Notes: a model not told the origin generated them from the letters alone. DNA of 64,000 nt from Hyphomicrobiales bacterium (GCA_900489925.1 UEHQ01000010.1:119869-183868), one strand, 5' to 3'. Shown: positions 1-8,301, counted from the stretch's first letter. A program made the numbers and translations.

Positions 1-429
1 GATGACGTGCACGCTGTTGATGGTTGTCGATGCCAGGAACGACTTCGCAGCCTCGACGGCAGCGGCGTAGCGCGAATGCCAGCTGGCAAACAGCGAGACG
101 CCCTTGGCAGCCGCGAGGCTTTCCAGGTCGGCAACTTCGCTGAGCGTCGCACCCGGAGGCTTTTCGAGGAAAACGTGCTTGCCTGCCGACAGCGCCTTGT
201 GGGCGGCGTCGTAGCGATACTGCGGCGGCATGCAGAGAGACACGGCGTTGATCTCAGGCACGGCTTCCAGCATCGCTTCGATCGTGGTGAAACTCTGGAC
301 GCCATCCACAGTGCCGTGACGGCTCGCCGTCGCGATCAGGTTGAAATCCGGATTCTTGGCGATGGAGGGGAGGTGCTGGTCGCGGACGATCTTGCCGACG
401 CCGACGATGGCGAGGTTGATAGGTGACAT
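1..429 (-). CDS. Gfo/Idh/MocA family oxidoreductase (N-terminal part, cut by window edge)
   Basis: The first 143 residues of an NAD(P)-dependent sugar-type dehydrogenase are present; the C-terminal part lies off the left edge. The start MSPINLAIVGVGKI is followed directly by a Rossmann dinucleotide-binding motif (GVGKIV). The family hallmark EKPPG follows KHVFL near residue 90; its lysine is the usual catalytic or cofactor-positioning residue. The family oxidises or reduces sugars, inositols and related polyols in the cytoplasm. D-galactose 1-dehydrogenase is one rhizobial possibility, but the substrate cannot be read from this fragment. It follows the deacetylase gene on the same strand but is separated from it by a hairpin terminator. 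A palindrome 26 bases upstream of its start suggests its own local regulation. Confidence 0.88.
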   Translation of the reverse strand, partial: MSPINLAIVGVGKIVRDQHLPSIAKNPDFNLIATASRHGTVDGVQSFTTIEAMLEAVPEINAVSLCMPPQYRYDAAHKALSAGKHVFLEKPPGATLSEVADLESLAAAKGVSLFASWHSRYAAAVEAAKSFLASTTINSVHVI

Positions 430-454
430 GCTTGTGGCTCGCGTTCGGTGTTTC

Positions 455-480
455 GCTCAAAAGTATGATTTATTTTGAGC
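455..480. promoter_or_regulatory. Palindrome upstream of the oxidoreductase gene (candidate operator)
   Basis: Perfect 8-bp arms GCTCAAAA (455-462) and TTTTGAGC (473-480) flank an AT-rich 10-bp spacer. The element lies 26 bases upstream of the minus-strand start at 429 and downstream of the deacetylase terminator. It therefore sits in the likely promoter of the oxidoreductase gene. The size fits a dimeric repressor site. The binding protein is unknown. Confidence 0.5.
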
Positions 481-490
481 CTGTTTTATC

Positions 491-518
491 AGAAAGAAGC
501 CGGCGGGCAAGCGCCGGC
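491..518 (-). terminator. Rho-independent terminator after the deacetylase gene
   Basis: Read on the minus strand, GCCGGCG and CGCCGGC (512-518 and 499-505) form a 7-bp GC stem with a 6-base loop. The pyrimidine tract TTCTTTCT (498-491) follows. It starts 8 bases past the deacetylase stop codon. Confidence 0.75.
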
Positions 519-525
519 ATCCGCA

Positions 526-1356
526 TTAGAGCGAAGCGACCTCAGCGGGTGCTGCAGGCTTCCTGAACTTCAGCGTTACCACCTTGTAGCCTTCCGCTTC
601 GAGCTTCGACAGCAGCGTCGGCAGCATTGTTGCCGTGCGGTTGTGGATGTCGTGCATCAGAATGATACCACGTCCGCGCTTGTGCAGAAGGTCCATCGTT
701 CGCTTCGTCACCGCGGCCGGAGACGTGTTGAAGTAGTCCTTGCTGTCGACATCCACGTCCATCACGACCATCTCGCGCATCGCAACGGCGGCGCGCAACT
801 TCCTGGTGTCGGCGAGGTAGGGGAAGCGGAAGAAGTTGACGTCGACGCCTGTGGCCTTCGTCACCGCAGCTTCGCCGCGGGTTACCTCGGCCATTGCCGC
901 GTCGAAGCTCAGCGTGGCCAGATCCTGATGCTTGTAGGTGTGGCTGCCGATCGCATTGCCATCCAGGGCCACCTTGCGCGCAAGCGCCGGGTGCAGTTCG
1001 GCCATCTCGCCGACCATCATGAAGGCGCCCTTGACGCCGAATTGGTCGAGTGTCGCAAGCACGCGGTCCGTCCGGCCGGGAATCGGGCCGTCGTCGAAGC
1101 TCAGCACCACTTCCTTGTCCTGCAGGCGCAGTTCGTGAATCGAGGAAATAGTCAGCGTGCGACCGGCCAGATTGTGCTTGCTGGCACCGCGCGCCGCAGG
1201 CGTTGCAGCGTCGCCGTCGGCGACGGTCTGTTTGCCTTCCGGCGCGACAATCGACGAGGTCTTGATCGTCGTGTCGGGGGCAGACTGTTTTGCCGTTTGG
1301 CAGCCGGCGAGGGCGGCGCAGAGGAGGAGGCCGGAATAGATGGTGAAGCGATGCAT
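526..1356 (-). CDS. Polysaccharide deacetylase family lipoprotein (NodB homology domain)
   Basis: 276 residues. The N-terminus is a lipoprotein signal with a lipobox ending at Cys19 (LAGC), so the protein is probably anchored in the envelope. A NodB/CE4 deacetylase domain follows: motif 1 SFDDGP (catalytic base and metal aspartates), motif 2 SHTYKH (metal histidines), RFPY, and a C-terminal LMHDIH motif. CE4 enzymes remove N- or O-acetyl groups from chitin-like oligomers, peptidoglycan or exopolysaccharide. The actual substrate is not shown by sequence. No nod genes lie nearby, so a Nod-factor role is unlikely and a cell-wall or surface-polysaccharide role is more plausible. It appears monocistronic, ending in the hairpin at 491-518. 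Confidence 0.88.
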   Translation of the reverse strand: MHRFTIYSGLLLCAALAGCQTAKQSAPDTTIKTSSIVAPEGKQTVADGDAATPAARGASKHNLAGRTLTISSIHELRLQDKEVVLSFDDGPIPGRTDRVLATLDQFGVKGAFMMVGEMAELHPALARKVALDGNAIGSHTYKHQDLATLSFDAAMAEVTRGEAAVTKATGVDVNFFRFPYLADTRKLRAAVAMREMVVMDVDVDSKDYFNTSPAAVTKRTMDLLHKRGRGIILMHDIHNRTATMLPTLLSKLEAEGYKVVTLKFRKPAAPAEVASL

Positions 1357-1485
1357 GAAAGTTGGCTCAACAAATCAGTAATGAATGTTGAAACAACCTT
1401 TCGGATTATGGTTAACGATCGGTTTCAATCGCCGGGGAAAGCGTTGACGAATGCCAAATTCGCGATGCTCCATCAGGCGGTGTGA

Positions 1486-3369
1486 CTATCCTGCCATAGC
1501 CTCTTCGTACTCGGACGACAGCTCCAGCCACTGTTCTTCTGCCGCGGCGAGCTTCGCGGCGGCTTCGCCACGCTGCTTTGCCTTTTCTGCGGCCTTTGCC
1601 GGCGCCTTTTCGTAAAGCACGGGGTCTGCAAGTTCCGCATCAAGTCCCTGAATCAGTTTCTCCAGCTTGCCCGTCAAGGATTCGATTTCGTTGATCTTTT
1701 TCTTGAGCGGGGCAAGCGAGGCGCGCTTGTCGGCATTCAGCTTGCGCTGATCGGCCTTCGAGGCGGCTTCTTCAACGACCTGTGGCTTCTCGTCCTTCTT
1801 TTTGCCGGAGGAGACCACGAGATCGCGATACTCGTCCATGTCACCTTCGAAGGTCGTGACCGTGCCGTTGTTGACCAGCCAGAGTCGGTCGACCGTCGCC
1901 TCGATCAGATGTCGATCATGCGAGATCAGGATAACGGCACCTTCGTAGTCGTTCAGCGCTTCGATGAGCGCACGGCGGCTGTCGATATCGAGGTGGTTGG
2001 TCGGTTCGTCGAGAATGAGCAGGTTCGGCGCGTGAAACGCCGCGAGACCCATGAGGAGGCGTGCCTTCTCGCCGCCCGACAGATCCTTGGCGGCCGTCGA
2101 CATCTTCTCCGTTGCAAGCCCCATCTGGGCGACGCGGGCGCGAACCTTGGCCTCCGGTGCCTCCGGCATCAGGCGGCGAACATGTTCCACCGGCGACTCG
2201 GCGGGGATGAGGTCGTCGAGCTGATGCTGGGCGAAGAAGCCGATCTTCAGGCTGGGCGCGAGCTTCACCTCTCCAGCCTCTGCCTCGAGACGGCCCGAGA
2301 TGAACTTGGCGAAGGTCGACTTGCCGTTGCCGTTCGAGCCGAGCAGGGCGATGCGATCGTCGTTGTCGATGCGCAGGTTGAGGTTCTTCAGAATAGGCTT
2401 GCCGGGCTCATAGCCTACCGCACCGCCGCTGATGGCGACGATCGGGGAGGCGGGCTGCTTCTCCGGCTCTGGAAAGGTAATGGGCTGCACGTGATCCTCG
2501 ATCACCGAGGCTACGGTCCCCATGCGCTCCAGCGCCTTGACGCGGCTTTGTGCCTGTCGTGCCTTGGAAGCCTTGGCCTTGAAGCGGTCGATGAAGCTCT
2601 GGAGATGCTTGCGTGCCGCTTCGTTCTTGGCTTTCGCCTTGGTCTGCAATTCGTCCGCTTCGGCCTTCTGCCGTTCGAACTGATCGTAGCCGCCGCGGTA
2701 GAAGGTCAGCTTCTTCTGGTCGAGATGGACGATTGAATTGACGGCGTTGTTCAGCAGGTCGCGATCGTGGCTGATGATGATGACGGTATGCGGGTAGCGC
2801 CGCACGTAGTCTTCGAGCCAGAGCGTGCCTTCAAGGTCGAGATAGTTGGTCGGTTCGTCGAGCAGCAGCAGGTCCGGTTCCGTAAAGAGCACGGATGCAA
2901 GTGCAACACGCATCCTCCAGCCGCCGGAAAAAGACGAAGCCGGCCGCGCCTGCGCTTCCTGATTGAAGCCAAGGCCGGACAGAATGCTTGCCGCGCGCGC
3001 TTCCGCCGAATGCGCGTCGATATCGACGAGACGCATCTGGATTTCGGCAATCCGGTGCGGATCGGTGGCCGTCTCCGCTTCCTTGACGAGTGCGCTCCGC
3101 TCCTTGTCGGCGGCAAGAACGATTTCGATCAGGGAATCTTCCGTTCCCGGCGCTTCCTGGGCGACCTGGCCGATCCTGGCGTTCTTCGGGATAGAGATCG
3201 AACCCGTCTCCGCCCCAAGGTCTCCGGTTATGATGCGAAACAGGGTCGACTTGCCGGCGCCGTTGCGCCCCACGAGCCCTGCCTTCGTGCCGGCGGGCAG
3301 TGAGACGCTGGCGTGGTCCAGAAGCAGACGGCCGGCAATACGGGCGGAAACATCGGTAATCGTGATCAT
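1486..3369 (-). CDS. ABC-F family ATP-binding protein (two ABC domains, no membrane domain)
   Basis: 627 residues from MITITDVSARIAG, chosen because family members start here; an in-frame ATG 24 bases upstream has no better ribosome site. Domain 1 has Walker A GRNGAGKST and signature FSGGWRMR followed by LLLLDEPTNYLD. A charged linker (interdomain helices) follows. Domain 2 has Walker A GSNGNGKST, signature LSGGEKARL and LILDEPTNHLD. The C-terminal ~90 residues are Lys/Ala/Glu-rich and predicted coiled coil. There are no transmembrane segments, which is the ABC-F plan (Uup/EttA/YheS): soluble proteins that act on ribosomes. The length is close to YheS. The exact subgroup is not settled, and antibiotic resistance is not implied. 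Confidence 0.92.
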   Translation of the reverse strand: MITITDVSARIAGRLLLDHASVSLPAGTKAGLVGRNGAGKSTLFRIITGDLGAETGSISIPKNARIGQVAQEAPGTEDSLIEIVLAADKERSALVKEAETATDPHRIAEIQMRLVDIDAHSAEARAASILSGLGFNQEAQARPASSFSGGWRMRVALASVLFTEPDLLLLDEPTNYLDLEGTLWLEDYVRRYPHTVIIISHDRDLLNNAVNSIVHLDQKKLTFYRGGYDQFERQKAEADELQTKAKAKNEAARKHLQSFIDRFKAKASKARQAQSRVKALERMGTVASVIEDHVQPITFPEPEKQPASPIVAISGGAVGYEPGKPILKNLNLRIDNDDRIALLGSNGNGKSTFAKFISGRLEAEAGEVKLAPSLKIGFFAQHQLDDLIPAESPVEHVRRLMPEAPEAKVRARVAQMGLATEKMSTAAKDLSGGEKARLLMGLAAFHAPNLLILDEPTNHLDIDSRRALIEALNDYEGAVILISHDRHLIEATVDRLWLVNNGTVTTFEGDMDEYRDLVVSSGKKKDEKPQVVEEAASKADQRKLNADKRASLAPLKKKINEIESLTGKLEKLIQGLDAELADPVLYEKAPAKAAEKAKQRGEAAAKLAAAEEQWLELSSEYEEAMAG

Positions 3370-3416
3370 GATCGGCGTTTTGGCCGAAAGCATCGATCAG
3401 TGCAAGAGCCGGTCTG

Positions 3417-4466
3417 TCAGCGCCCGAATGCCTGCACAGGTTGGCGTCGATTGGATTGCGCGGCGTGCAGGGCAATGCGCGCATTCGCCTGCAGTTGCGA
3501 TGCGGTCGTTGCGTCGGCGCTCAGCGCGATGCCGAGAGAGATTGTCAGCTTGGTGGCAGCGACAGTATCGGTTGCCGCGAAGACGATGTTGTCCTCGACC
3601 GAGGAGCGCAGTCGCTCGGCGATCGCCATCGCTTCCTGCATGCCCACATTGGTGAACAGGAACGTGAATTCGTCGCCGTCGGTGCGCGCGACGAAGTCGT
3701 GTTTCTTGATCGACTTGCGGAAGAGATCCGCAAGCTTCTTCAGCAGCCGGCTTCCCGCCTGGGTACCATAGCGGGCGTTCAACGCCTTGAAGTCGTCGAT
3801 ATCGACCATGATGAGCGCGTTGCCTGCTGCACCGTCTTCGCTTTCGTAAAGGTCGAGCATCGTCTTGTTCAACGCGATGCGGTTCGGAAGGCCGGTGAGT
3901 TTGTCCGTTGCCGATGCGGATTGCGCTGCCGCGACCCCACGCTCAAGAGCCTCCAGCCGCTCGATGTCGCTTCGCAGTTTGGCTTCCAGGTTCGTCTCGC
4001 CGTTGAGCAGTTCTCCGAGCGACGTCGACAGGAATTCCATTTCGCCCATGAAGGACGACAGGCTTTGGCTGGGGTTGTCGGAGATCGACCGCAGGACGGC
4101 TTCGGCCGCTCGCACGAAGGCGTGCTTCTGGCCAAGGCTCTCGGACAGGCGCTCGGCTGCATCCTGCAGGATCTTCCCGGTTTCCGCCTGCGAGGCGTTG
4201 CCGACGAGGCCGCAATGGCCGACGAGGCGATACTTCAGGCCAAGCTCATCGAGTGACTGCTGTCGTGGGCTTCCCCCAAGCGCCGCGATGTCCTGCGCGA
4301 GCGCGGCGTTCTGCCCGATGATGGCTTCGTAAAGGAGCTCGTAGTTGCGCGGGATGCCGGCGATTCCGAGCCTGGCGATGTGCTGGCCGATCCGCTGGAT
4401 ATCAGTGGCCGCAGCCGGGCGTGCGGCCTCGCGCTGAACCTGTGCATTCGAAGCTGCGTTTCGCAT
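3417..4466 (-). CDS. GGDEF-domain protein with an altered signature (DGDEF)
   Basis: 349 residues. The N-terminal ~150 are soluble and helical with no recognisable sensor fold, and there is no signal peptide or membrane helix. The GGDEF domain spans about residues 180-330. It keeps the metal-site MVDIDDFK and LPNRIALNKTM, but the signature reads RTDGDEF (bases 3666-3680), so the first Gly is Asp. The usual GH..GD helix residues are replaced (GTQAGSRLL), and the I-site RxxD position reads KKHD. Diguanylate cyclases make cyclic di-GMP; whether this one is catalytic or only a GTP or c-di-GMP-responsive protein is uncertain. It lies just upstream of the ABC-F gene, 47 bases apart on the same strand. 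Confidence 0.85.
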   Translation of the reverse strand: MRNAASNAQVQREAARPAAATDIQRIGQHIARLGIAGIPRNYELLYEAIIGQNAALAQDIAALGGSPRQQSLDELGLKYRLVGHCGLVGNASQAETGKILQDAAERLSESLGQKHAFVRAAEAVLRSISDNPSQSLSSFMGEMEFLSTSLGELLNGETNLEAKLRSDIERLEALERGVAAAQSASATDKLTGLPNRIALNKTMLDLYESEDGAAGNALIMVDIDDFKALNARYGTQAGSRLLKKLADLFRKSIKKHDFVARTDGDEFTFLFTNVGMQEAMAIAERLRSSVEDNIVFAATDTVAATKLTISLGIALSADATTASQLQANARIALHAAQSNRRQPVQAFGR

Positions 4467-4607
4467 AACTGCCCCTCGCTCTGTGGCTCGTCCGGCCTGG
4501 CGTTGGTTCTGCTATGCCTCCCAGCATTTAAGATAGGTTGAATTTGCCTCGTTTCGGGCCACATCCGCCGTGTCGATCCCCAAACGCGGTTAATGCCCCC
4601 TTGACGA

Positions 4608-5123
4608 TCAGCCCTCGAGCCACTTCTTGCCGTCTGCGCGCAGGTAGTAGACCAGATCCAGGACGAGGCTGGGTTTGCCAAGCGCCGTGAGTGTCATGTG
4701 GCACTGCCCGCGATGATGGGTCTGGTGATTGAAGAAGTGGGAAACAGCTGCCCACAGCGGCTGCGTGATCTCGATCGGCTGCGTTATCGGCGTGTAGGTA
4801 AAGGTTTCCGCGAGCGTGCTTTCGTCGAGGCCGTTTACCCAGTCGATGATCCGCTGGTCTTCAACCCGTCTTGCCTGGCGCAGCGACGCGAAATCGTCAT
4901 GCAATAAGGAATTGAGCTTCACCGGCGCGTCTCCTTGTCCGGTGAAACGCTTCATCCAGATGCGGTCGGCCGCGACAAGGTGGTTCAGCGTGCCAGCCAG
5001 CGACCCGAAGAAAGCGCCGCGGTTGTCGTGAAACTCCGCCTGCGTCAATTCCGATGCGGCATCGTAGACGAGAGCATTGGCCCACCGGTTGTAATCGGCA
5101 AACATCCTGTATTGCTTTAGCAT
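4608..5123 (-). CDS. DinB/YfiT-like four-helix-bundle metalloenzyme family protein
   Basis: About 171 residues from MLKQYRMFADYNRWAN. An ATG four codons upstream exists, but the start at 5123 has GGAGG at ideal spacing within the intervening codons, so it is preferred. DinB-fold hallmarks are an N-terminal YNRWAN helix, NHLVAADRIW in the second helix and HFFNHQTHHRGQ in the third. The histidines would form the typical three-His divalent metal site. Members include bacillithiol or mycothiol-dependent transferases and damage-induced proteins. No substrate can be assigned here. It is transcribed on its own, divergent from ndk. Confidence 0.85.
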   Translation of the reverse strand: MLKQYRMFADYNRWANALVYDAASELTQAEFHDNRGAFFGSLAGTLNHLVAADRIWMKRFTGQGDAPVKLNSLLHDDFASLRQARRVEDQRIIDWVNGLDESTLAETFTYTPITQPIEITQPLWAAVSHFFNHQTHHRGQCHMTLTALGKPSLVLDLVYYLRADGKKWLEG

Positions 5124-5328
5124 TTTGGCCTCCATTCATTCTTCTTCGCAGTATAGCAGGCGTATGTCGCCTCTTTGGCGGTGATGATCTCATGAAATTG
5201 CGTGATGGTCGGTCGACGCGACCTCATGCTCTATGACGGCATCGTGAAATTACCGGTCCCCCCTTGTTTTCAGGCAATCGGACGGGTAAACACCGCCCAC
5301 TTTTCCCCGATAACTGAGGATTATTACA

Positions 5329-5751
5329 ATGGCGATTGAACGCACCTTCTCGATGATCAAGCCGGACGCAACGAAGCGCAACCTGACGGGCGCTATCACC
5401 AAGATGCTCGAAGATGCCGGCCTGCGCGTCGTCGCCTCCAAGCGCGTCTGGATGAGCAAGCGCGAAGCAGAAGGCTTCTACGCTGTTCACAAGGAACGCC
5501 CCTTCTTCGGCGAACTGGTTGAAGGCATGACCTCTGGCCCGACCATCGTTCAGGTTCTGGAAGGCGAAGGCGCCATCCTGAAGAACCGCGAGATCATGGG
5601 CGCGACCAACCCGGCAAATGCTGACGAAGGCACGATCCGCAAGGTTCACGCTCTGTCGATCGGCGAAAACTCGGTTCACGGCTCGGACGCTCCTGAGACG
5701 GCTGCCCAGGAAATCAAGTACTGGTTCTCCGACACCGAAATCGTCGGCTGA
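5329..5751 (+). CDS. ndk: Nucleoside diphosphate kinase
   Basis: 140 residues, the normal length. It transfers the gamma-phosphate from ATP to other (d)NDPs through a phosphohistidine, balancing nucleotide pools. The catalytic His117 lies in [12 protein letters not shown]. The N-terminus [17 protein letters not shown] (nucleotide-binding K and the family start) and [14 protein letters not shown] are canonical. It is a single-gene unit followed by a strong terminator at 5797-5822. Its upstream neighbour (DinB-like) is divergent. Confidence 0.98.
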   Translation: MAIERTFSMIKPDATKRNLTGAITKMLEDAGLRVVASKRVWMSKREAEGFYAVHKERPFFGELVEGMTSGPTIVQVLEGEGAILKNREIMGATNPANADEGTIRKVHALSIGENSVHGSDAPETAAQEIKYWFSDTEIVG

Positions 5752-5796
5752 TTCAAGAGGTCAGCAAATCCGCTGAACGCATTGAAGTGACTCATG

Positions 5797-5822
5797 AAGC
5801 CGGGGCATCACCCCGGCTTTTT
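5797..5822 (+). terminator. Rho-independent terminator of ndk
   Basis: Perfect 9-bp stem AAGCCGGGG / CCCCGGCTT with loop CATCA and five T residues (5818-5822). On the minus strand it ends with TT only, so it serves mainly ndk. Confidence 0.9.
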
Positions 5823-6326
5823 CTATGTCGAAGGGCAGGTGTCGGCGCTATCGTAGTCCACCGTGCCGTCCGGTTTGAAGACCTCGGGGTTCTTCGTGTA
5901 GAACGGTCCGACTACAAGCGGCTTGCCCGGCATGACCGATTGATCGAGGCTGGAAATAACCTCCGTCTTCAAGCTTTGAAGCGTCTTTCCGCTTGTGTCG
6001 ACCAACCGCACATTGACTGCGTAGGGCTTGTCTTTCTTGACGCAGTGCACTGCCGGGCTCTGCAGCGTGATCTTGTCCCAGAAGGGATAGATCTTCTCGT
6101 TGGTAACGAGGGGCGCGCCACCTGCGGGGTTCTCGAATTCGGCGATCGCCACCGTGCCCTCGGGGATGGCCATCTTCTTGTTGAGCGTGACGACATAGGT
6201 CGCGACGGCCACGCGATAGTTGAAGACGAAGACGCGGCCCGTCAGTTCAACCAGATTGTCGCCTTGGCGCTGGCATCCGGCAAGCAGGGTCGCAGCCGCG
6301 AGCATGGCTATCGATAGCGCTTTCAT
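5823..6326 (-). CDS. Conserved lipoprotein of unknown function
   Basis: 167 residues starting MKALSIAML, with a lipobox LAGC (Cys18). The mature part is about 150 residues, rich in beta-prone stretches (for example LTGRVFVFNYRVAVATYVV), with two cysteines that could pair (AVHCVKKDKP and DTCPST near the end). I recognise no enzymatic motif. The start overlaps the stop of the CGNR gene by ATGA (6323-6326), so the two are translationally coupled and probably co-regulated. A longer frame exists upstream, but it would run through the CGNR gene and place the lipoprotein signal internally, so it is rejected. Confidence 0.75.
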   Translation of the reverse strand: MKALSIAMLAAATLLAGCQRQGDNLVELTGRVFVFNYRVAVATYVVTLNKKMAIPEGTVAIAEFENPAGGAPLVTNEKIYPFWDKITLQSPAVHCVKKDKPYAVNVRLVDTSGKTLQSLKTEVISSLDQSVMPGKPLVVGPFYTKNPEVFKPDGTVDYDSADTCPST

Positions 6327-6874
6327 GGCGCTTGCTCCTCTTTTCTGCGGCGATAATGCCGGTTCGCCTTGGCCCGGTTGCCGCAGACGGCCATGTCGCA
6401 CCAAGCGCGGCTCTTGTTCTTGCTGCGGTCCAGGAACAGCCAGCCGCAGTTTCGGCAGATCTTCATCCTTTCCGGTTCGGGCATCGCGACCAGGCGGAGC
6501 GCGGATTGCGCCGTTGCCTTATCCAGAGCCTCGGATCCTGGTTCGCCGCGAAGGATCAGCGCGATCGCCTCGAGAAGCTGGGCAAGAAGGGCATCGTCGC
6601 TACCTGTCGATACGCGCTTGCGGAAATAGCGATCCGTTGCCTCGCGCAGCGCCAGGAAGTTCCTCCGACTCTCCGGCGCCACAGGGGCGATGTCCCCGAA
6701 CAGCGTGCGCTCGGCGCAGAATTCCGCGGCCGCTTCGGGAAACGCCTCCAATTGCTCCGCAACGGCAAAGCGATCCACCCGCCGCTCGTCATCGTGCCTG
6801 AGAATGACGCTGTTGGCGACATCCAGGGCCAAGGCTCCACCTGAGAAGCGATGTGCGGTCCACGAAAAGCTCAT
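6323..6874 (-). CDS. CGNR zinc-finger / ABATE-domain putative transcriptional regulator
   Basis: 183 residues. The N-terminal ~120 match the ABATE-type (putative stress-induced regulator) domain: FSGGALALDVANSV followed by an all-helical region. The C-terminal CGNR zinc finger has a CRNCGWLF knuckle, then WCDMAVCGNRAKANRHYRRR, giving C-X2-C and C-X4-C pairs plus the basic CGNR helix. The family is proposed to bind DNA; few members are characterised. It is the first gene of a two-gene unit with the lipoprotein and is divergent from a LivH-like permease. A palindrome begins 9 bases upstream of its start, which fits autoregulation. Confidence 0.88.
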   Translation of the reverse strand: MSFSWTAHRFSGGALALDVANSVILRHDDERRVDRFAVAEQLEAFPEAAAEFCAERTLFGDIAPVAPESRRNFLALREATDRYFRKRVSTGSDDALLAQLLEAIALILRGEPGSEALDKATAQSALRLVAMPEPERMKICRNCGWLFLDRSKNKSRAWCDMAVCGNRAKANRHYRRRKEEQAP

Positions 6875-6883
6875 CTCAAAAAT

Positions 6884-6913
6884 ATAACTGGTAAAACGTA
6901 TTTTGCCAGTTAT
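6884..6913. promoter_or_regulatory. 30-bp near-perfect palindrome in the CGNR/permease divergent promoter
   Basis: The arms are ATAACTGGTAAAA (6884-6896) and TTTTGCCAGTTAT (6901-6913). They match as inverted repeats at 12 of 13 positions around a 4-bp centre. The element fills the 61-bp gap between two divergent starts (6874 and 6936). It is the obvious operator candidate for the CGNR protein or for another regulator controlling both genes. Confidence 0.7.
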
Positions 6914-6935
6914 TATTTCGAACTGGGAGTGATCG

Positions 6936-7832
6936 ATGGCCTACCTGCTGCAGCAATTGGCGAATGCGATACCATTGGCCGCGCTCTACGCCGCGCTTGC
7001 CTTCGGCTATGCGGTCGCCTTTGGCGTCACGAAGCGGGCCGACATCACCTATGGCGCGATTTTCGCATTCTCCGGCCAGATTTTGCTGCTGTTCACCGAC
7101 TTCGCCTACAACAGATTATGGCTGATCCTGCCGGCAGCCTTGGCGCTCGGGGTGGCTGCCTCGCTGCTCTACTCGATGGTGGCGGGAGTATGGATCGGTC
7201 GGTCGATCATGATGCCGCTGGTTCGCCAATCATCGAATACCGTGATCGTCGCGGCCTTGGGGATTACGATCGTCCTGATGGAGACAGCCCGGCTGGCATC
7301 GGATACCCGCAGCCTCTGGCTTTCTCCTTTTCTGAATGACCGTGTCGTCTTCTGGCGCAGCGGCGGCTTCGAGGTGGTGCTGACCGAGATCCAGCTCGCC
7401 AACACGGTCCTGATGTGCGCCTTCGTGGCGATCGGCGCTCTCATTTTGAAGCGAACATCCTGGGGGCGCGTGTGGCGGGCGGTGACCGACGATCCGCTGG
7501 CAGCGGAGCTATGCGGCACCAGCGCCGACAAGGTCTTTCTGCTGGCCTACGCCGCTGCCGTCTTGGTCGCAAGCCTTTGCGGCATTCTCTCTACCGCCTA
7601 TTACGGCACCATGGATTTCGGCGCCGGATTGATGTTCGGCTTGAAGGTCCTGATGGTCGCAGCCGTGGGAGGCTATTCCGATCCGCTGAAATCAGCGGGA
7701 GGCGCCGCCGGCCTTGGCCTGATCGAAACCTTGTGGACGGCGTATGGCCCATTTCTGTGGCGCGATCTGGTGGTCTTCACGCTGCTCGTGCTGTTGCTGG
7801 TGCTCAGCAGGCGCGAGCGCGCCATCCCGTGA
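6936..7832 (+). CDS. Branched-chain amino-acid ABC transporter permease, LivH type (orphan)
   Basis: 298 residues, LivH length. It is hydrophobic throughout with about eight predicted membrane helices. The start AALYAALAFGYAVAFGVTKR and the coupling-helix region around GRVWRAVTDDPLAAELCGTS (interface with the ATPase) are typical. LivH pairs with LivM, two ATPases (LivG/LivF) and a periplasmic binding protein. None of these is adjacent: the next gene is convergent and its stop codon abuts this one. The permease must borrow partners encoded elsewhere, or it is a remnant of a transferred cluster. It is divergent from the CGNR regulator and shares the palindrome at 6884-6913. Confidence 0.85.
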   Translation: MAYLLQQLANAIPLAALYAALAFGYAVAFGVTKRADITYGAIFAFSGQILLLFTDFAYNRLWLILPAALALGVAASLLYSMVAGVWIGRSIMMPLVRQSSNTVIVAALGITIVLMETARLASDTRSLWLSPFLNDRVVFWRSGGFEVVLTEIQLANTVLMCAFVAIGALILKRTSWGRVWRAVTDDPLAAELCGTSADKVFLLAYAAAVLVASLCGILSTAYYGTMDFGAGLMFGLKVLMVAAVGGYSDPLKSAGGAAGLGLIETLWTAYGPFLWRDLVVFTLLVLLLVLSRRERAIP

Positions 7833-8300
7833 CTATTTCCACTTGTCGTGCGCCTTGTCGTCCGCGCTTTTCGCGGTAACCCAGTCGCCGGTAGCGCCGT
7901 CCTTGCCATGTTCCTTTTTCCAGAAGGGCGCGGACGTCTTCAGGAAATCCATGACGAAGTTGGCGCCGTCGAAGGCAGCCTGGCGATGGGGAGCGGCAGC
8001 AACGACGAGGACGATATTGGCGCCGGCCACGATCTTTCCATAACGGTGGATGACCGTCAGTCCCAGTAGGTGGAAGCGCTCGATCGCAAGCCTGGCGATC
8101 CGTGTCATCTCCGCTTCGGCCATGCCGGGGTAGTGCTCAAGCTCAAGGGCCGCCAAGGTGCCGCCTTCATCCCGGCACAGGCCGGAGAACGTCACGATGG
8201 CGCCGACGCCGCGCGTGTCATGCGTGAGCCGGTCGACCTCGCCTTGGAGATCGAAGTCCCCGGGCTGTACCCGGATATGAGGCTCGACCGCGCCGGTCAT
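7833..8300 (-). CDS. moaE: Molybdopterin synthase catalytic subunit MoaE
   Basis: 155 residues. MoaE with MoaD converts cyclic pyranopterin monophosphate into molybdopterin by adding two dithiolene sulfurs. Visible motifs are GAIVTFSGLCRDEGG near the N-terminus, the core region IHRYGKIVAGANIVLVVAAAPHRQAAFDG and the catalytic-lysine segment APFWKKE. It is last in the uvrC-pgsA-moaD-moaE run, one base after moaD, so subunits of one complex are co-expressed. A molybdoenzyme gene (16579-18717) in the same window would use the cofactor. Confidence 0.96.
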   Translation of the reverse strand: MTGAVEPHIRVQPGDFDLQGEVDRLTHDTRGVGAIVTFSGLCRDEGGTLAALELEHYPGMAEAEMTRIARLAIERFHLLGLTVIHRYGKIVAGANIVLVVAAAPHRQAAFDGANFVMDFLKTSAPFWKKEHGKDGATGDWVTAKSADDKAHDKWK

Positions 8301-8301
8301 G

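Noticed and set aside
526..1356. Deacetylase as NodB of a symbiotic nod cluster
   Set aside because: It has a lipoprotein signal and no nod genes around it.
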